Assembly: GCF_029382255.1 (NCBI RefSeq) | Contig: NZ_JARLLG010000001.1 | Coordinates: 248,001 to 312,000, forward strand | Origin: Isoptericola croceus | GTDB taxonomy: Bacteria; Actinomycetota; Actinomycetes; Actinomycetales; Cellulomonadaceae | Reading direction: 5' to 3' | DNA: 64,000 nucleotides | In this document: piece after piece, positions 24,909 to 33,564 of the stretch | How positions within the stretch are numbered: the first letter of the stretch is position 1 | Layout of the letters: every line of letters starts with the position of its first letter | The notes under the pieces: generated by a model | The model's input: the letters and a program-made list of their open reading frames with translations, nothing else | The model's database searches: none | What the model was told of the DNA's origin: nothing | Made by a program: the position numbers and the translations under genes

Positions 24909-26555
24909 GTGGAACAGCCGACCCCGAGCAACCATCTGAGCCGAGCGAACTACGCGACCATCTGGGAGTCCGTGGCACGCGCGGTGCCCGACCGCCCCGC
25001 CGTCCACGCCGACGGCCGCACGATGACCTACCGCGACCTGGACGACGCCGCGGCCCGGGTCGCCGGCACCCTGCGCGCGCGGGGCCTCGGGGCCGGGTCG
25101 CGCATCGCGATCTTCATGTACAACCGCGTCGAGTACCTGATCACCGTGTACGCGGCGTACAAGATCGGCGCGATCCCGGTCAACATCAACTTCCGCTACC
25201 AGGGACGCGAGCTCGCCGACCTGCTGCGCGCCTCCCGTGCCGAGGGCCTCGTCCACCCGACGAGCCTCGGGCGGCACGTGCGCGACGCCGCCGCGCACGT
25301 GCCGCTGCCGGACCTCGTGCTCGCCGTGCCCGACGACGACGGCCCCACCGAGCCCGGCCGGCCGTTCGCCACCGCCCTCGACGCCGAGCCGCTCGGCCCG
25401 CAACCGTTGTCCCCGGACCACCAGATCTTCATGTTCACCGGCGGCACGACGGGCACCCCCAAGGCCGTCGTGTGGACGCACGGGAACCTGTTCGACAGCC
25501 AGCTGTTCTCGATCTACGGCTCGCTGCCCGTCGACGTCCCCACCGACCTCGACGACGTGGCGCGCATCGCCGCGCGCACGGACCTCCCGCCGACCATCAC
25601 CCTGCCGCTCACCCCGCTCATGCACGCGATGGCGCTGTTCAACACGATGAACACGCTCGTCCTCGGCGGGTGCGTCGTCTTCCTGCCGTCGGCCGGCTAC
25701 GACGCCCTGTCCGCCGCCCGAACCATCCACGAGCGGCGCGTGACCCGGCTGATCGTCGCGGGCAACGCCGTCGTCGGCCCGCTCGTCGAGGTGCTCGACT
25801 CACCCGAGGGTGAGGGGCTCGACGTGTCGAGCCTGACCGCCGTGCTCAGCTCGGGCATGGCGTGGTCCGACGAGCTCAAGCTGCGGCTCATCACCCACGC
25901 GCCTCGGGCGACGCTCGTCGACATCTTCGGCTCGAGCGAGGGCGGCCCGTTCGCCTACGGCGTGGTCCGCGGACCGCAGGACATCCCGTGCCGTCCGCGG
26001 CTCGCCCCCGGCACCGTCGTGTTCGACGCCGAGATGCGCGAGGTCCAGGACGTCCCGGGCGCCACCGGCGTGCTGGCGTACAGAGGTCAGATGCCGCTCG
26101 GCTACGACGGGGACCCGGAGCGGACCGCGGAGGCGTATCCCGTGATCGACGGCGTCCGGTACGTGATGCCTGGCGACCATGTCCGCGTCCTCGGGGACGG
26201 CCTCGTCGAGCTGCTCGGCCGTGGCGCGGCGGTCGTCAACACGGGCGGTGAGAAGGTCTTCACCGGCGAGGTCGAGGCCGTCCTGGTCGCGATCCCTGAC
26301 GTGACCGACGCCGTCGTCTTCGGCTCGCCCGACCCCCGGTGGGGAGAGGTCGTCACCGCCTACGTGGTCACGGTCCCCGGCTCGTCGCTCACCGCGGAGC
26401 AGATCCAGGAGGAGGTCGGACGGCAGCTCGCCGGTTACAAGAAGCCGCGCAAGGTCTTCTTCGTCGACGCCCTCGACCGCAGCCCGAGCGGAAAGCTCAA
26501 CCTGCGCGCCCTGCGCGCCCAGGTCCCCGAACGAGAGGCAGGTCAGCACGCATGA
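24909..26555 (+). CDS. Acyl/aryl-CoA ligase (AMP-forming, FadD-like)
   Basis: 548 residues of the ANL superfamily. The P-loop-like A3 motif is FTGGTTGTPK (about 175-184), A5 is DIFGSSEGG, A7 is GDHVRVLGDG, and the C-terminal catalytic Lys is in SPSGK (about 528). The GTG at 24909 follows AAGGA by eight bases. It would activate a carboxylic acid as its CoA thioester, the entry step of this operon. The substrate cannot be read from sequence. A hydroxycinnamate or other short aromatic acid is proposed from context. ATGA overlap with the thiolase. Confidence 0.88.
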   Translation: MEQPTPSNHLSRANYATIWESVARAVPDRPAVHADGRTMTYRDLDDAAARVAGTLRARGLGAGSRIAIFMYNRVEYLITVYAAYKIGAIPVNINFRYQGRELADLLRASRAEGLVHPTSLGRHVRDAAAHVPLPDLVLAVPDDDGPTEPGRPFATALDAEPLGPQPLSPDHQIFMFTGGTTGTPKAVVWTHGNLFDSQLFSIYGSLPVDVPTDLDDVARIAARTDLPPTITLPLTPLMHAMALFNTMNTLVLGGCVVFLPSAGYDALSAARTIHERRVTRLIVAGNAVVGPLVEVLDSPEGEGLDVSSLTAVLSSGMAWSDELKLRLITHAPRATLVDIFGSSEGGPFAYGVVRGPQDIPCRPRLAPGTVVFDAEMREVQDVPGATGVLAYRGQMPLGYDGDPERTAEAYPVIDGVRYVMPGDHVRVLGDGLVELLGRGAAVVNTGGEKVFTGEVEAVLVAIPDVTDAVVFGSPDPRWGEVVTAYVVTVPGSSLTAEQIQEEVGRQLAGYKKPRKVFFVDALDRSPSGKLNLRALRAQVPEREAGQHA

Positions 26556-27742
26556 GATTCCGCGACGCGCACATCCCCTTCGGCCTGAGCTGGACGTCAC
26601 CGTTCGCCAAGTGGCAGGGGCCCCTGGCGGAGGTGAACAGTCTCGACCTGGCCGTGGACGTCACCGGCCGGGCGCTGGAGGAACGCGGTCTGCCGCCCGA
26701 GGAGATCACCGAGTGGACGCTCGGCTGCACCGTGCCCCAGCAGTACGGGTTCTACGGCGTGACCCTCGTGTCCCGGCGCCTGGGCGCGGGCCAGTACGGC
26801 GGGCCGTGGCTCTCGCGGGCGTGCGCCACGTCGGCGGTGGTCGTCGAGCACCTGGCCACCCAGGTCGAGCTCGGCGCGCACCGCACGACGATCGGCGTGA
26901 TCACCGACCGGACCAGCAACGGCCCGCTGATGCTCTACTCCAGCCAGCGCAGCACCGGCGGCGCGCCGCTGGCCGAGCACTGGGTGCTCGACCCGATGAA
27001 GCTCGACCCGACCACCGGCCAGAGCATGAACGACACCGCGGAGAACACCGCCGTCGACGGCGGCTACACGCGCGAGCAGGTCGACGAGGTGGCGCTGATG
27101 CGCTACGAGCAGTACGTGACCGCGCTCGCCGACGACCGCGCCGTCCAGCGGCAGTACATGGTGCCCGTGCGCATCCCGCGCAAGAAGGGTGAGGACTGGC
27201 TCGAGGAGGACCACGGCGTCTTCCCCACCACCGCCGAGGGGCTCACCAAGCTGTCGCCCGTCAAGCCCGGGGGAGTGGTCACCTACGGGGCGCAGACCCA
27301 CCCGGCCGACGGCTGCGCCGGGGTCGTCGTCGCGACCGGCGACCGGGCCCGCGAGATCGCGCAGGACGGCGTCACCGCGCAGATCCTGGCCACCGGGTTC
27401 GGCCGCGCCGAGCCCGCGTACATGCCCAAGGCCCCCGTCGAGGCCGCCCGCGTGGCACTGGCGGACGCCGGGATCGAGATGTCCGACGTCGACGTCGTCA
27501 CCACGCACAACCCGTTCGCGGTGAACGATCTCTGGCTCTCCGACCAGATGGGCTACCCGCTCGAACGGATGAACCCGTACGGGTCCTCGCTCGTCTACGG
27601 CCACCCGCAGGGCCCGACCGGCGCCCGGGCGATCACCGAGCTCGTCCACGCCCTGCACGCGCGGGGCGGCGGCACCGGCCTGTTCACGGGGTGCGCGGCG
27701 GGTGACTCCGCCGGGGCCGTCGTGGTCCGGGTCGACGGATAG
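26552..27742 (+). CDS. Thiolase-family acyl-CoA acetyltransferase
   Basis: 396 residues. The catalytic triad is present: Cys91 in RACATSA, His351 in GHPQGPTGAR, and Cys381 in TGCAAGDSAG. The usual NEAF near 320 is changed to NPFAVND, so the active-site pocket differs from ordinary acetoacetyl-CoA thiolases. It should cleave a 3-ketoacyl-CoA with release of acetyl-CoA. The combination with MaoC, SDR and ligase fits side-chain shortening. Confidence 0.87.
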   Translation: MRFRDAHIPFGLSWTSPFAKWQGPLAEVNSLDLAVDVTGRALEERGLPPEEITEWTLGCTVPQQYGFYGVTLVSRRLGAGQYGGPWLSRACATSAVVVEHLATQVELGAHRTTIGVITDRTSNGPLMLYSSQRSTGGAPLAEHWVLDPMKLDPTTGQSMNDTAENTAVDGGYTREQVDEVALMRYEQYVTALADDRAVQRQYMVPVRIPRKKGEDWLEEDHGVFPTTAEGLTKLSPVKPGGVVTYGAQTHPADGCAGVVVATGDRAREIAQDGVTAQILATGFGRAEPAYMPKAPVEAARVALADAGIEMSDVDVVTTHNPFAVNDLWLSDQMGYPLERMNPYGSSLVYGHPQGPTGARAITELVHALHARGGGTGLFTGCAAGDSAGAVVVRVDG

Positions 27743-27798
27743 CCGCCCCCACCCGTACCCATCTCACCGATCCACCCACCTCGATTGCGAGCGAGCCG

Positions 27799-28278
27799 AT
27801 GACATCAGTCCCGATCACGCCCACAGCGCCCACGACCGTGGCGCTGGCCGACCTGCCCCAGCACGTGGGGACCACGTTCGGCCCGTCCGCCTGGCGCACC
27901 ATCACCCAGGAGGAGGTCAACGACTTCGCCGACCTCACCGGCGACCACAACCCGATCCACCTCGACCCCGAGGTCGCCGCGCAGACGCCCTTCGGCGGGA
28001 CCATCGTGCACGGCTACCTCACGCTGAGCCTCGTCGTCCCGCTCATGGCGGAGATCCTCGAGGTCACGGGCGTGACGACCGGCATCAACTACGGCCTCGA
28101 CCGCCTGCGCTTCCCGGCCCCGGTCCGGGTCGGGGCGCGGATCCGGGTGCTGTCCACGCTGCGCGAGGTCACCGAGGCGCCCGGCGGGTACCAGGCGGTC
28201 TTCGAGAACACCTTCGAGGTGGAGGACCAGGCCAAGCCCGGCGCCGTCGCCCTGATGATCGTGAGGTACTACGGATGA
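27799..28278 (+). CDS. MaoC-like enoyl-CoA hydratase
   Basis: 159 residues, a single hotdog domain with the hydratase-2 motif GDHNPIHLD (catalytic Asp49 and His54) and GGTIVHGYL. It adds water to a trans-2-enoyl-CoA giving the (R)-3-hydroxyacyl-CoA, so the following SDR should be an (R)-specific dehydrogenase. The ATG of the next gene overlaps its end (ATGA). Confidence 0.9.
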   Translation: MTSVPITPTAPTTVALADLPQHVGTTFGPSAWRTITQEEVNDFADLTGDHNPIHLDPEVAAQTPFGGTIVHGYLTLSLVVPLMAEILEVTGVTTGINYGLDRLRFPAPVRVGARIRVLSTLREVTEAPGGYQAVFENTFEVEDQAKPGAVALMIVRYYG

Positions 28279-29222
28279 GCGAGCAGAGCATGAGCGAGCA
28301 GATCGACCTGACCGGGAAGGTCGCCATCGTCACCGGCAGCGGGCAGGGCCTCGGCCTGGCCTACGCGAAGGCGCTCGCGGCGGCCGGGGCGAGCGTCGTC
28401 GTCAACGACGTCGACGGCGACGCCGCCGAGCGCGCCGTGCGGGAGATCACCGACGCGGGGGGCGTCGCCGCAGCCGTGGTCGCCCCGGTGGGTCCGACGA
28501 GCACCGCCGACCTGCTCGTGCGGACCGCCGTCGACGTCTTCGGGCGCCTCGACATCCTCGTGGCCAACGCCGGCGTGATCCGCGACCGCGTGCTGTGGAA
28601 GATGGAGGACGCCGACTTCGACCTCGTCGTCGACACGCACCTGCGCGGGACGTTCACCACGGTGCGCGCGGCGGCGGTCCGCATGCGCGACCAGGCAGAA
28701 GGCGGCCGGATCGTCGTGGTCGGGTCGCCCGCCGGGCAGCACGGCAACTTCGGCCAGACGAGCTACGCGGCGGCCAAGGCCGGCATCATCGCGATGGCCC
28801 GCACGTGGTCGCTGGAACTGGCGCGCGCGGGGGTGACCGTGAACGCGGTGATCCCGACGGCGATCACGGCGATGACCGCGACCATCCCCGTCTACAAGGA
28901 GGTCGCCGAGGCGTACCAGCGCGGCGAGCCCCTGCCGCGCGTCGTCCGCCAGGAGCACGCGCTCGGTGGCCCGGAGGACGTGGCGCCGCTGATCGTGTGG
29001 CTCGCCTCCGACAGCAGCGCCGACGTCACCGGGCAGGCGATCGGCGTCGGCGGCGACAAGCTCTCGCTGTACTCGTACTCCGAGGAGCTCGCCGTCACCT
29101 TCCGGGAGGGCGGCTGGTCGGCCGAGGCGATCGCCGAGGCGTGGCCGTCTACCTTCGCCCCGTCCGGGCAGACGAGCGGCATCACGCTGCCCCCGCTGGA
29201 GGACCGTGTCGGCGCATCGTGA
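28275..29222 (+). CDS. Short-chain dehydrogenase, probable (R)-3-hydroxyacyl-CoA dehydrogenase
   Basis: 315 residues. The cofactor motif TGSGQGLG is at 20-27, NAG at 98-100, and the catalytic set is Ser151, Tyr164 and Lys168. The C-terminal ~60 residues (from SYSEELAVTFREGGWSA) extend beyond a classical SDR and resemble the SDR part of MFE-2-like proteins. It should oxidise the hydroxyacyl-CoA made by the MaoC hydratase. The last 17 bases overlap the thioesterase gene. Confidence 0.87.
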   Translation: MSEQSMSEQIDLTGKVAIVTGSGQGLGLAYAKALAAAGASVVVNDVDGDAAERAVREITDAGGVAAAVVAPVGPTSTADLLVRTAVDVFGRLDILVANAGVIRDRVLWKMEDADFDLVVDTHLRGTFTTVRAAAVRMRDQAEGGRIVVVGSPAGQHGNFGQTSYAAAKAGIIAMARTWSLELARAGVTVNAVIPTAITAMTATIPVYKEVAEAYQRGEPLPRVVRQEHALGGPEDVAPLIVWLASDSSADVTGQAIGVGGDKLSLYSYSEELAVTFREGGWSAEAIAEAWPSTFAPSGQTSGITLPPLEDRVGAS

Positions 29223-29592
29223 GTCGGTGCGTGTCGAGTTCGTCGACACCGATGCCGGAGGTCGCATCCATCACACGGCGGCCCTGCGGTGGGCCGAGCG
29301 GGCGGAGCACCAGCTGCTCCGCTCGCTCGGCTGGTCCGAGCTCACGCGGTTCCCGCGCCGCCGGCTGGAAGCGGACTTCCGCGCTCCGCTGCGGTTCGGT
29401 GACGAGGTCGTCGTCGAGATCGCGGCCTCGGCGGTCGGCCGCACGTCGATCACCTACGGCTGGCGGGTGCTGCGGGACGGCGTGAGCTGCGTCGAGGGCT
29501 CGACCACGTGCGTCCACGTGGACGACGACGGCCTCCCGCGCGCGGTGCCGGAAGAGCTGCGGGCAGCGCTCGACGGAGGCCCGCTCACCTAG
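29206..29592 (+). CDS. 4-hydroxybenzoyl-CoA-type hotdog thioesterase
   Basis: 128 residues. The 4HBT active-site motif is EFVDTDAGGRIHHTAALRW, with Asp16 the catalytic candidate. The GTG at 29206 lies within the SDR end and follows GGAGGA by two bases. It would release a free acid from the CoA ester made by the thiolase, for example a hydroxybenzoate. It is the last gene of the operon. Confidence 0.85.
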   Translation: MSAHRESVRVEFVDTDAGGRIHHTAALRWAERAEHQLLRSLGWSELTRFPRRRLEADFRAPLRFGDEVVVEIAASAVGRTSITYGWRVLRDGVSCVEGSTTCVHVDDDGLPRAVPEELRAALDGGPLT

Positions 29593-29643
29593 GTGTGGCC
29601 GGTCAAGGTGCTGGGAGCACCCGCCAGTGGTGCATCGCGGGGA

Positions 29644-29676
29644 GCGAGGTCCCGAGCCTGTCGCCCGGGACCTCGC
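29644..29676. terminator. Hairpin terminator between converging operons
   Basis: GCGAGGTCCCG (29644-29654) pairs perfectly with CGGGACCTCGC (29666-29676) across an 11-base loop. It lies between the thioesterase stop and the GH62 stop, so it can serve both strands. No T-run follows. Confidence 0.6.
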
Positions 29677-29763
29677 CTGGCGAGCCTTGGACCGCACGAA
29701 CCTGCAGGTCAATCAGCAGGCCAGCCCGCAACCACCCAACGACGAGCGGTCACGTCATACCGT

Positions 29764-31278
29764 CTAGCGCTGCAGGGTCAGCAGACCCGGCCGATAGGGC
29801 AGCGTGCCGTACTCCCCGCCGTCAGTGCTGGGGTCGCGCCCCTGGTAGAGGAACTGCAGGTTGCAGGGGTCGATGGTCTTGGTCTGGTCGGGGTTGGTGC
29901 GCACCACATCGCCGTGGCTGATGCCCTTGGTCCAGGTCGCGCCGCTGTTGACCTTGCCGGCGAAGGGGTTGGTCACAGTGTCGGCCTGCGGGGTCCATTC
30001 GCCGTCGAGGCTGGTGGCCGTGAACGAGCGGAAGTAGCGACCATACTCGGTGTAGTTCTGGGCCTCGACGATCATGAGGTACTGGTTCTGACCCTGGACC
30101 TTGTAGACCTCCACCCCTTCGAACAGGTTGACCGGCGTGTCGCTCATGACCTGCGCGAACGACGAACCGAAGCTGCCCGGGAAGTTCCCGATGGGCATGC
30201 TGGCCCGGTAGATGCCGCCTTCGTCGTCGGCGAAGAACATGTACATGTTCGTCTCGTCACCGATGAGGGTCACGTCGAGGGGGCCCCCCTTCGGGGTGCT
30301 GCCCGTGAACAGCTCCTGCTGCGCGGACCAGCCGTTGGGGTTGGTGGGGTCGCTCGAGGTGCGGTAGGAGAACTTGTATGGCCACCCCCCGTTGTAGGCG
30401 AGCACCCAGATGTCCTTCGGGGCGAAGTAGATAAGCGTCGGCGCGATAGCGTCGAAGGGCATCGTGTGCTGGGTGGCGGTGGCCATGTCGGACCAGTTCG
30501 TGAAGGGGCTGAAGGACATCAATCCCCAGTTGCCGTCGGGATAGGGCAACGCGTCGTGCGTCGTGGCATAGACGACCTTCTGGCCGTTGTGGACGACGGC
30601 GGTGAAGTCCTTGAGCGATGCCCACCCCGCCTTCGGTTCCGCCAGGGGGCCGGTCGATGTCCAGTTGTACGTCGACGGGAGAGTGCAGGCGCCGCTGCCG
30701 CCGTCGACCTGGACGAGCTGCCACTGCTGGTTGCTGCCGCCCCAGTCGCTGTACTGCACGACGTTGGCGCCGTCGTTGGTCGCGGCGCTCTGGACCTCGA
30801 CCGCCTTGTTGCTGTTGCGGTTGATCAGGCGGACGTGGCCGCTGTCAGAGTCTTCGAGGCGGAACTGCTGGTTGGTGCCGCCGTGGTCGGTCCACTGGTG
30901 GATGGCGGCACCGTCGGCTGTCGACCAGCTGGACACGTCGAGCATCTTGCCCGAGTGCCGCGCCTTGATCTGGTAGTAGCCGTCGCCGGCGTCCACGAAC
31001 TGGAACTGCTGGTTCTCAGCGTTCGTGCGGGTCCACTGGTGGAGCTGGGCTCCGTCGGCGGTGGACACGCCGCTGACGTCCAGGGCCTTGCCGCTGTTGC
31101 GGTTCAGCAGCAGGTACCAGGCGGTGGGGTCGACGGTGGCGGCTGCAGCCGGGCCGGTGACCGCGACGGCGCCGGCGCTGGCCATCAGCGCCGCCACGCC
31201 AGCGGCGACGACCCGCGTCAACCATCGACGTCGCCGCGTCGGCGGCGCGATCGATCGGGAACGAGAAAGGGCAGACAT
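29764..31278 (-). CDS. Secreted ricin-type CBM / GH62 alpha-L-arabinofuranosidase (copy 1)
   Basis: 504 residues. The ATG at 31278 follows AAGGAGG. An Arg-rich signal peptide is cleaved near 47. A beta-trefoil ricin-type carbohydrate-binding domain spans about 50-195, with the QxW-like repeats QQFQF, QQFRL and QQWQL. The GH62 five-blade propeller spans about 200-504. Asp224 in LKDFTAV and Glu in [11 protein letters not shown] match GH62 catalytic positions. It removes arabinose side chains from arabinoxylan outside the cell. The ricin domain is identical at DNA level to the neighbouring copy. Confidence 0.9.
   Translation of the reverse strand: MSALSRSRSIAPPTRRRRWLTRVVAAGVAALMASAGAVAVTGPAAAATVDPTAWYLLLNRNSGKALDVSGVSTADGAQLHQWTRTNAENQQFQFVDAGDGYYQIKARHSGKMLDVSSWSTADGAAIHQWTDHGGTNQQFRLEDSDSGHVRLINRNSNKAVEVQSAATNDGANVVQYSDWGGSNQQWQLVQVDGGSGACTLPSTYNWTSTGPLAEPKAGWASLKDFTAVVHNGQKVVYATTHDALPYPDGNWGLMSFSPFTNWSDMATATQHTMPFDAIAPTLIYFAPKDIWVLAYNGGWPYKFSYRTSSDPTNPNGWSAQQELFTGSTPKGGPLDVTLIGDETNMYMFFADDEGGIYRASMPIGNFPGSFGSSFAQVMSDTPVNLFEGVEVYKVQGQNQYLMIVEAQNYTEYGRYFRSFTATSLDGEWTPQADTVTNPFAGKVNSGATWTKGISHGDVVRTNPDQTKTIDPCNLQFLYQGRDPSTDGGEYGTLPYRPGLLTLQR
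30641..31206. repeat. 566-bp direct repeat, copy A (ricin domain of GH62 copy 1)
   Basis: By eye this block is identical base for base to 32426-32991. It encodes most of the signal peptide and the whole ricin domain. The sequence differs on both sides, which points to recent duplication or gene conversion. Confidence 0.85.
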
Positions 31279-31303
31279 GATCCTCCTTGACCAAGAGCCG
31301 GAC

Positions 31304-31326
31304 GGTTCACCCGAAGATGGTGAACC
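31304..31326 (-). promoter_or_regulatory. Leader hairpin of GH62 copy 1
   Basis: GGTTCACC and GGTGAACC form a perfect eight-base stem with a seven-base loop, 25 bases upstream of the start codon. Copy 2 has the corresponding stem at 33088-33109 with a changed base pair. Confidence 0.5.
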
Positions 31327-31387
31327 GCGAAGTGGTGGAACTGTTCGACGAAGACAGATCCGACTTCCGCAACGCAACCGCGTGATC

Positions 31388-31420
31388 CGGGCGGGCTCGG
31401 CCTTGCACCGAGCCCGCCCG
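31388..31420 (-). terminator. Terminator of GH62 copy 2
   Basis: A perfect 13-base stem (31388-31400 with 31408-31420, GC-rich) with a seven-base loop, located 107 bases after the copy 2 stop. No T-run is present, as often in high-GC organisms. It would limit read-through from copy 2 into copy 1. Confidence 0.65.
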
Positions 31421-31527
31421 CTACATCCCCACGCGATCCTGATTGCAGCAACCTGTGACATCGCTCAGCCGATTCGACATGAGCTGTTGCCGCCGAACGT
31501 CAGGAACACCGGACCTGCGTCACGCCA

Positions 31528-33063
31528 CTAGCGCTGCAGGGTCAGCACACCCGGCCGGTAGGGCAGGATGCCGTAGTCCATTCCGTCAGAGCTGGGGTCG
31601 CGCCCCTGGTAGAGGAACTCCAGGTTGCAGGGGTCGATGGTCTTGGTCTGGTCGGGGTTGGTGCGCACCAGATCGCCGTGGCTGATGTCGTCGGTCCAGG
31701 TGACACCAGTGTTGGCCTTGCCGGCGAACGGGTTGCTCTCGGTGTCGGCCTGCGGGGTCCATTCGCCGTCGAGGCTGGTGGCCGTGAACGAGCGGAAGTA
31801 GCGACCGTTGTCCCCCATGGCCTCGACGATCATGAGGTACTGGTTCTGGCCCTGGACCTTGTAGACCTCGACCGCCTCGAACAGATTCTCCTTCGTGTCG
31901 CTCATGATCTTGGTGTAGTTCGAGCCAAAGCTGCCCGGGAAGTCCCCGATGGGCATGCTGGCCCGGTAGATGTTGCCGTTGTCATCGGCGAAGAACAGGT
32001 ACATGTTCGTGTCGTCAGCGATGAGGGTCTGGTCGATGGGAGCCCCGTCGGCAGGAGTTCCATCGGGATTGGGGGGAAGGGTCCCGGTGAACAGTTCCTG
32101 GTGCGGGCCCCAGCTGTTGGGGTCGCTGGGGTTGCTCGAGGTGCGGTAGGAGAAGGTGTACGGCCAGCCCCACTGGTAGGCGAGCACCCAGGTGTCCGTC
32201 GGGGCGAAATAGAGAAGCGTCGGCGCAACGGGATTGAAGCTTGTCACCGGGTTCTGGCTTGCCGCGGCCATGTCGGACCAGTTCGTGAAGGGGCTGAAGG
32301 CCAGCGCGCCCCACTTGCCTTCGGGGCCTGCTACATCGTCGTGTGTCGTCCCGTAGACGAGGTACTGGCCGTTGTGGCGGACGGCGGTGAAGTCCTTGAG
32401 TGCGACGGATCCGTTCTGCGGTTGTGCCAGGGGGCCGGTCGATGTCCAGTTGTACGTCGACGGGAGAGTGCAGGCGCCGCTGCCGCCGTCGACCTGGACG
32501 AGCTGCCACTGCTGGTTGCTGCCGCCCCAGTCGCTGTACTGCACGACGTTGGCGCCGTCGTTGGTCGCGGCGCTCTGGACCTCGACCGCCTTGTTGCTGT
32601 TGCGGTTGATCAGGCGGACGTGGCCGCTGTCAGAGTCTTCGAGGCGGAACTGCTGGTTGGTGCCGCCGTGGTCGGTCCACTGGTGGATGGCGGCACCGTC
32701 GGCTGTCGACCAGCTGGACACGTCGAGCATCTTGCCCGAGTGCCGCGCCTTGATCTGGTAGTAGCCGTCGCCGGCGTCCACGAACTGGAACTGCTGGTTC
32801 TCAGCGTTCGTGCGGGTCCACTGGTGGAGCTGGGCTCCGTCGGCGGTGGACACGCCGCTGACGTCCAGGGCCTTGCCGCTGTTGCGGTTCAGCAGCAGGT
32901 ACCAGGCGGTGGGGTCGACGGTGGCGGCTGCAGCCGGGCCGGTGACCGCGACGGCGCCGGCGCTGGCCATCAGCGCCGCCACGCCAGCGGCAATCAGCCG
33001 CGTCAACCACCGACGTCGCCGCGTCGGCGGCGCGATCGATCGGGAACGAGAAAGGGCAGACAT
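31528..33063 (-). CDS. Secreted ricin-type CBM / GH62 alpha-L-arabinofuranosidase (copy 2)
   Basis: 511 residues, a tandem paralogue of the preceding gene with the same signal peptide, ricin domain and GH62 order. The ricin domain appears identical to copy 1, while the GH62 domain has diverged throughout and has a seven-residue longer loop (near [14 protein letters not shown]). LKDFTAV and [11 protein letters not shown] keep the catalytic acids. ATG at 33063 after AAGGAGG. Two LacI-type operators lie upstream, so it is probably sugar-induced. Confidence 0.9.
   Translation of the reverse strand: MSALSRSRSIAPPTRRRRWLTRLIAAGVAALMASAGAVAVTGPAAAATVDPTAWYLLLNRNSGKALDVSGVSTADGAQLHQWTRTNAENQQFQFVDAGDGYYQIKARHSGKMLDVSSWSTADGAAIHQWTDHGGTNQQFRLEDSDSGHVRLINRNSNKAVEVQSAATNDGANVVQYSDWGGSNQQWQLVQVDGGSGACTLPSTYNWTSTGPLAQPQNGSVALKDFTAVRHNGQYLVYGTTHDDVAGPEGKWGALAFSPFTNWSDMAAASQNPVTSFNPVAPTLLYFAPTDTWVLAYQWGWPYTFSYRTSSNPSDPNSWGPHQELFTGTLPPNPDGTPADGAPIDQTLIADDTNMYLFFADDNGNIYRASMPIGDFPGSFGSNYTKIMSDTKENLFEAVEVYKVQGQNQYLMIVEAMGDNGRYFRSFTATSLDGEWTPQADTESNPFAGKANTGVTWTDDISHGDLVRTNPDQTKTIDPCNLEFLYQGRDPSSDGMDYGILPYRPGVLTLQR
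32426..32991. repeat. 566-bp direct repeat, copy B (ricin domain of GH62 copy 2)
   Basis: Partner of 30641-31206, same length, no difference found by eye. Beyond the inner edge a 7-base stretch differs, then near-identity resumes through the start codon. Confidence 0.85.
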
Positions 33064-33138
33064 GATCCTCCTTGATCACGAGCGGACGGTGCACCCGACG
33101 AGGCGCACCGCGAAGCAGCCAGGAGACTGCGGGCAGAG

Positions 33139-33152
33139 TGTTAGCGCTAACA
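33139..33152 (-). promoter_or_regulatory. LacI-family operator 1 of GH62 copy 2
   Basis: TGTTAGCGCTAACA is a perfect 14-base palindrome with the central CG typical of LacI/GalR regulators. It lies 76 bases upstream of the start codon. No LacI gene is in the window, so the regulator is encoded elsewhere. Confidence 0.8.
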
Positions 33153-33232
33153 AGCCACGTCAAGCTTGGCCCTGTCGATCCAGCTCCGACAAGGCGGAAT
33201 TCCCGATGTCAGGTGTTATCGGTTGGCACGAT

Positions 33233-33246
33233 TGTGAGCGCTAACA
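33233..33246 (-). promoter_or_regulatory. LacI-family operator 2 of GH62 copy 2
   Basis: TGTGAGCGCTAACA, one base different from a perfect palindrome, 94 bases from operator 1 centre to centre, roughly nine helical turns. The pair could support looping. Confidence 0.75.
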
Positions 33247-33564
33247 TGCCGCCCGTCAAGACGTGCTCGCATCTGCATCGATTCATTCCCGTGGCGACCT
33301 CGGTCTGGCGCGCGGCGATTCTCCGTCTGCCGTTCTCGGTTCATAGGTCCGAGCCGCGACGGGTCCCTTGAGCGGTGATGTCCAGGGAGTCGTCCCGCAC
33401 GGCAGCCCGACCCGGACCTCGCAGCAGGTGCCCGGGCGGATCGTTCGGCTGCGGTGGCGCCACCGGCTCGGCCGGTGCAGATCGCCGGGTGCCTGGGGGT
33501 GCGGCCGGGTGGGGGCAGGAGCGCATGACGAGTCCCGGGGCGCGCTTTCCGGCTTGAGGACTGT

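Larger units (their letters stand above)
33064..33564. other. 500-base non-coding region upstream of GH62 copy 2
   Basis: No convincing gene. It holds the copy 2 leader with a near-perfect stem at 33088-33109, two LacI-type operators, and the 3' side of the converging PaaX gene. Bases 33250-33560 show nothing I can name. Confidence 0.6.

Noticed and set aside
22805-24931. A 708-codon frame containing the binding protein
   Set aside because: Only the part from 23785 down has signal peptide and binding-protein features; the rest is antisense to the PaaX gene.
33072-33371. A 99-codon frame upstream of GH62 copy 2
   Set aside because: It runs through both LacI operators and the leader, which explains the conserved look; composition is not coding-like.
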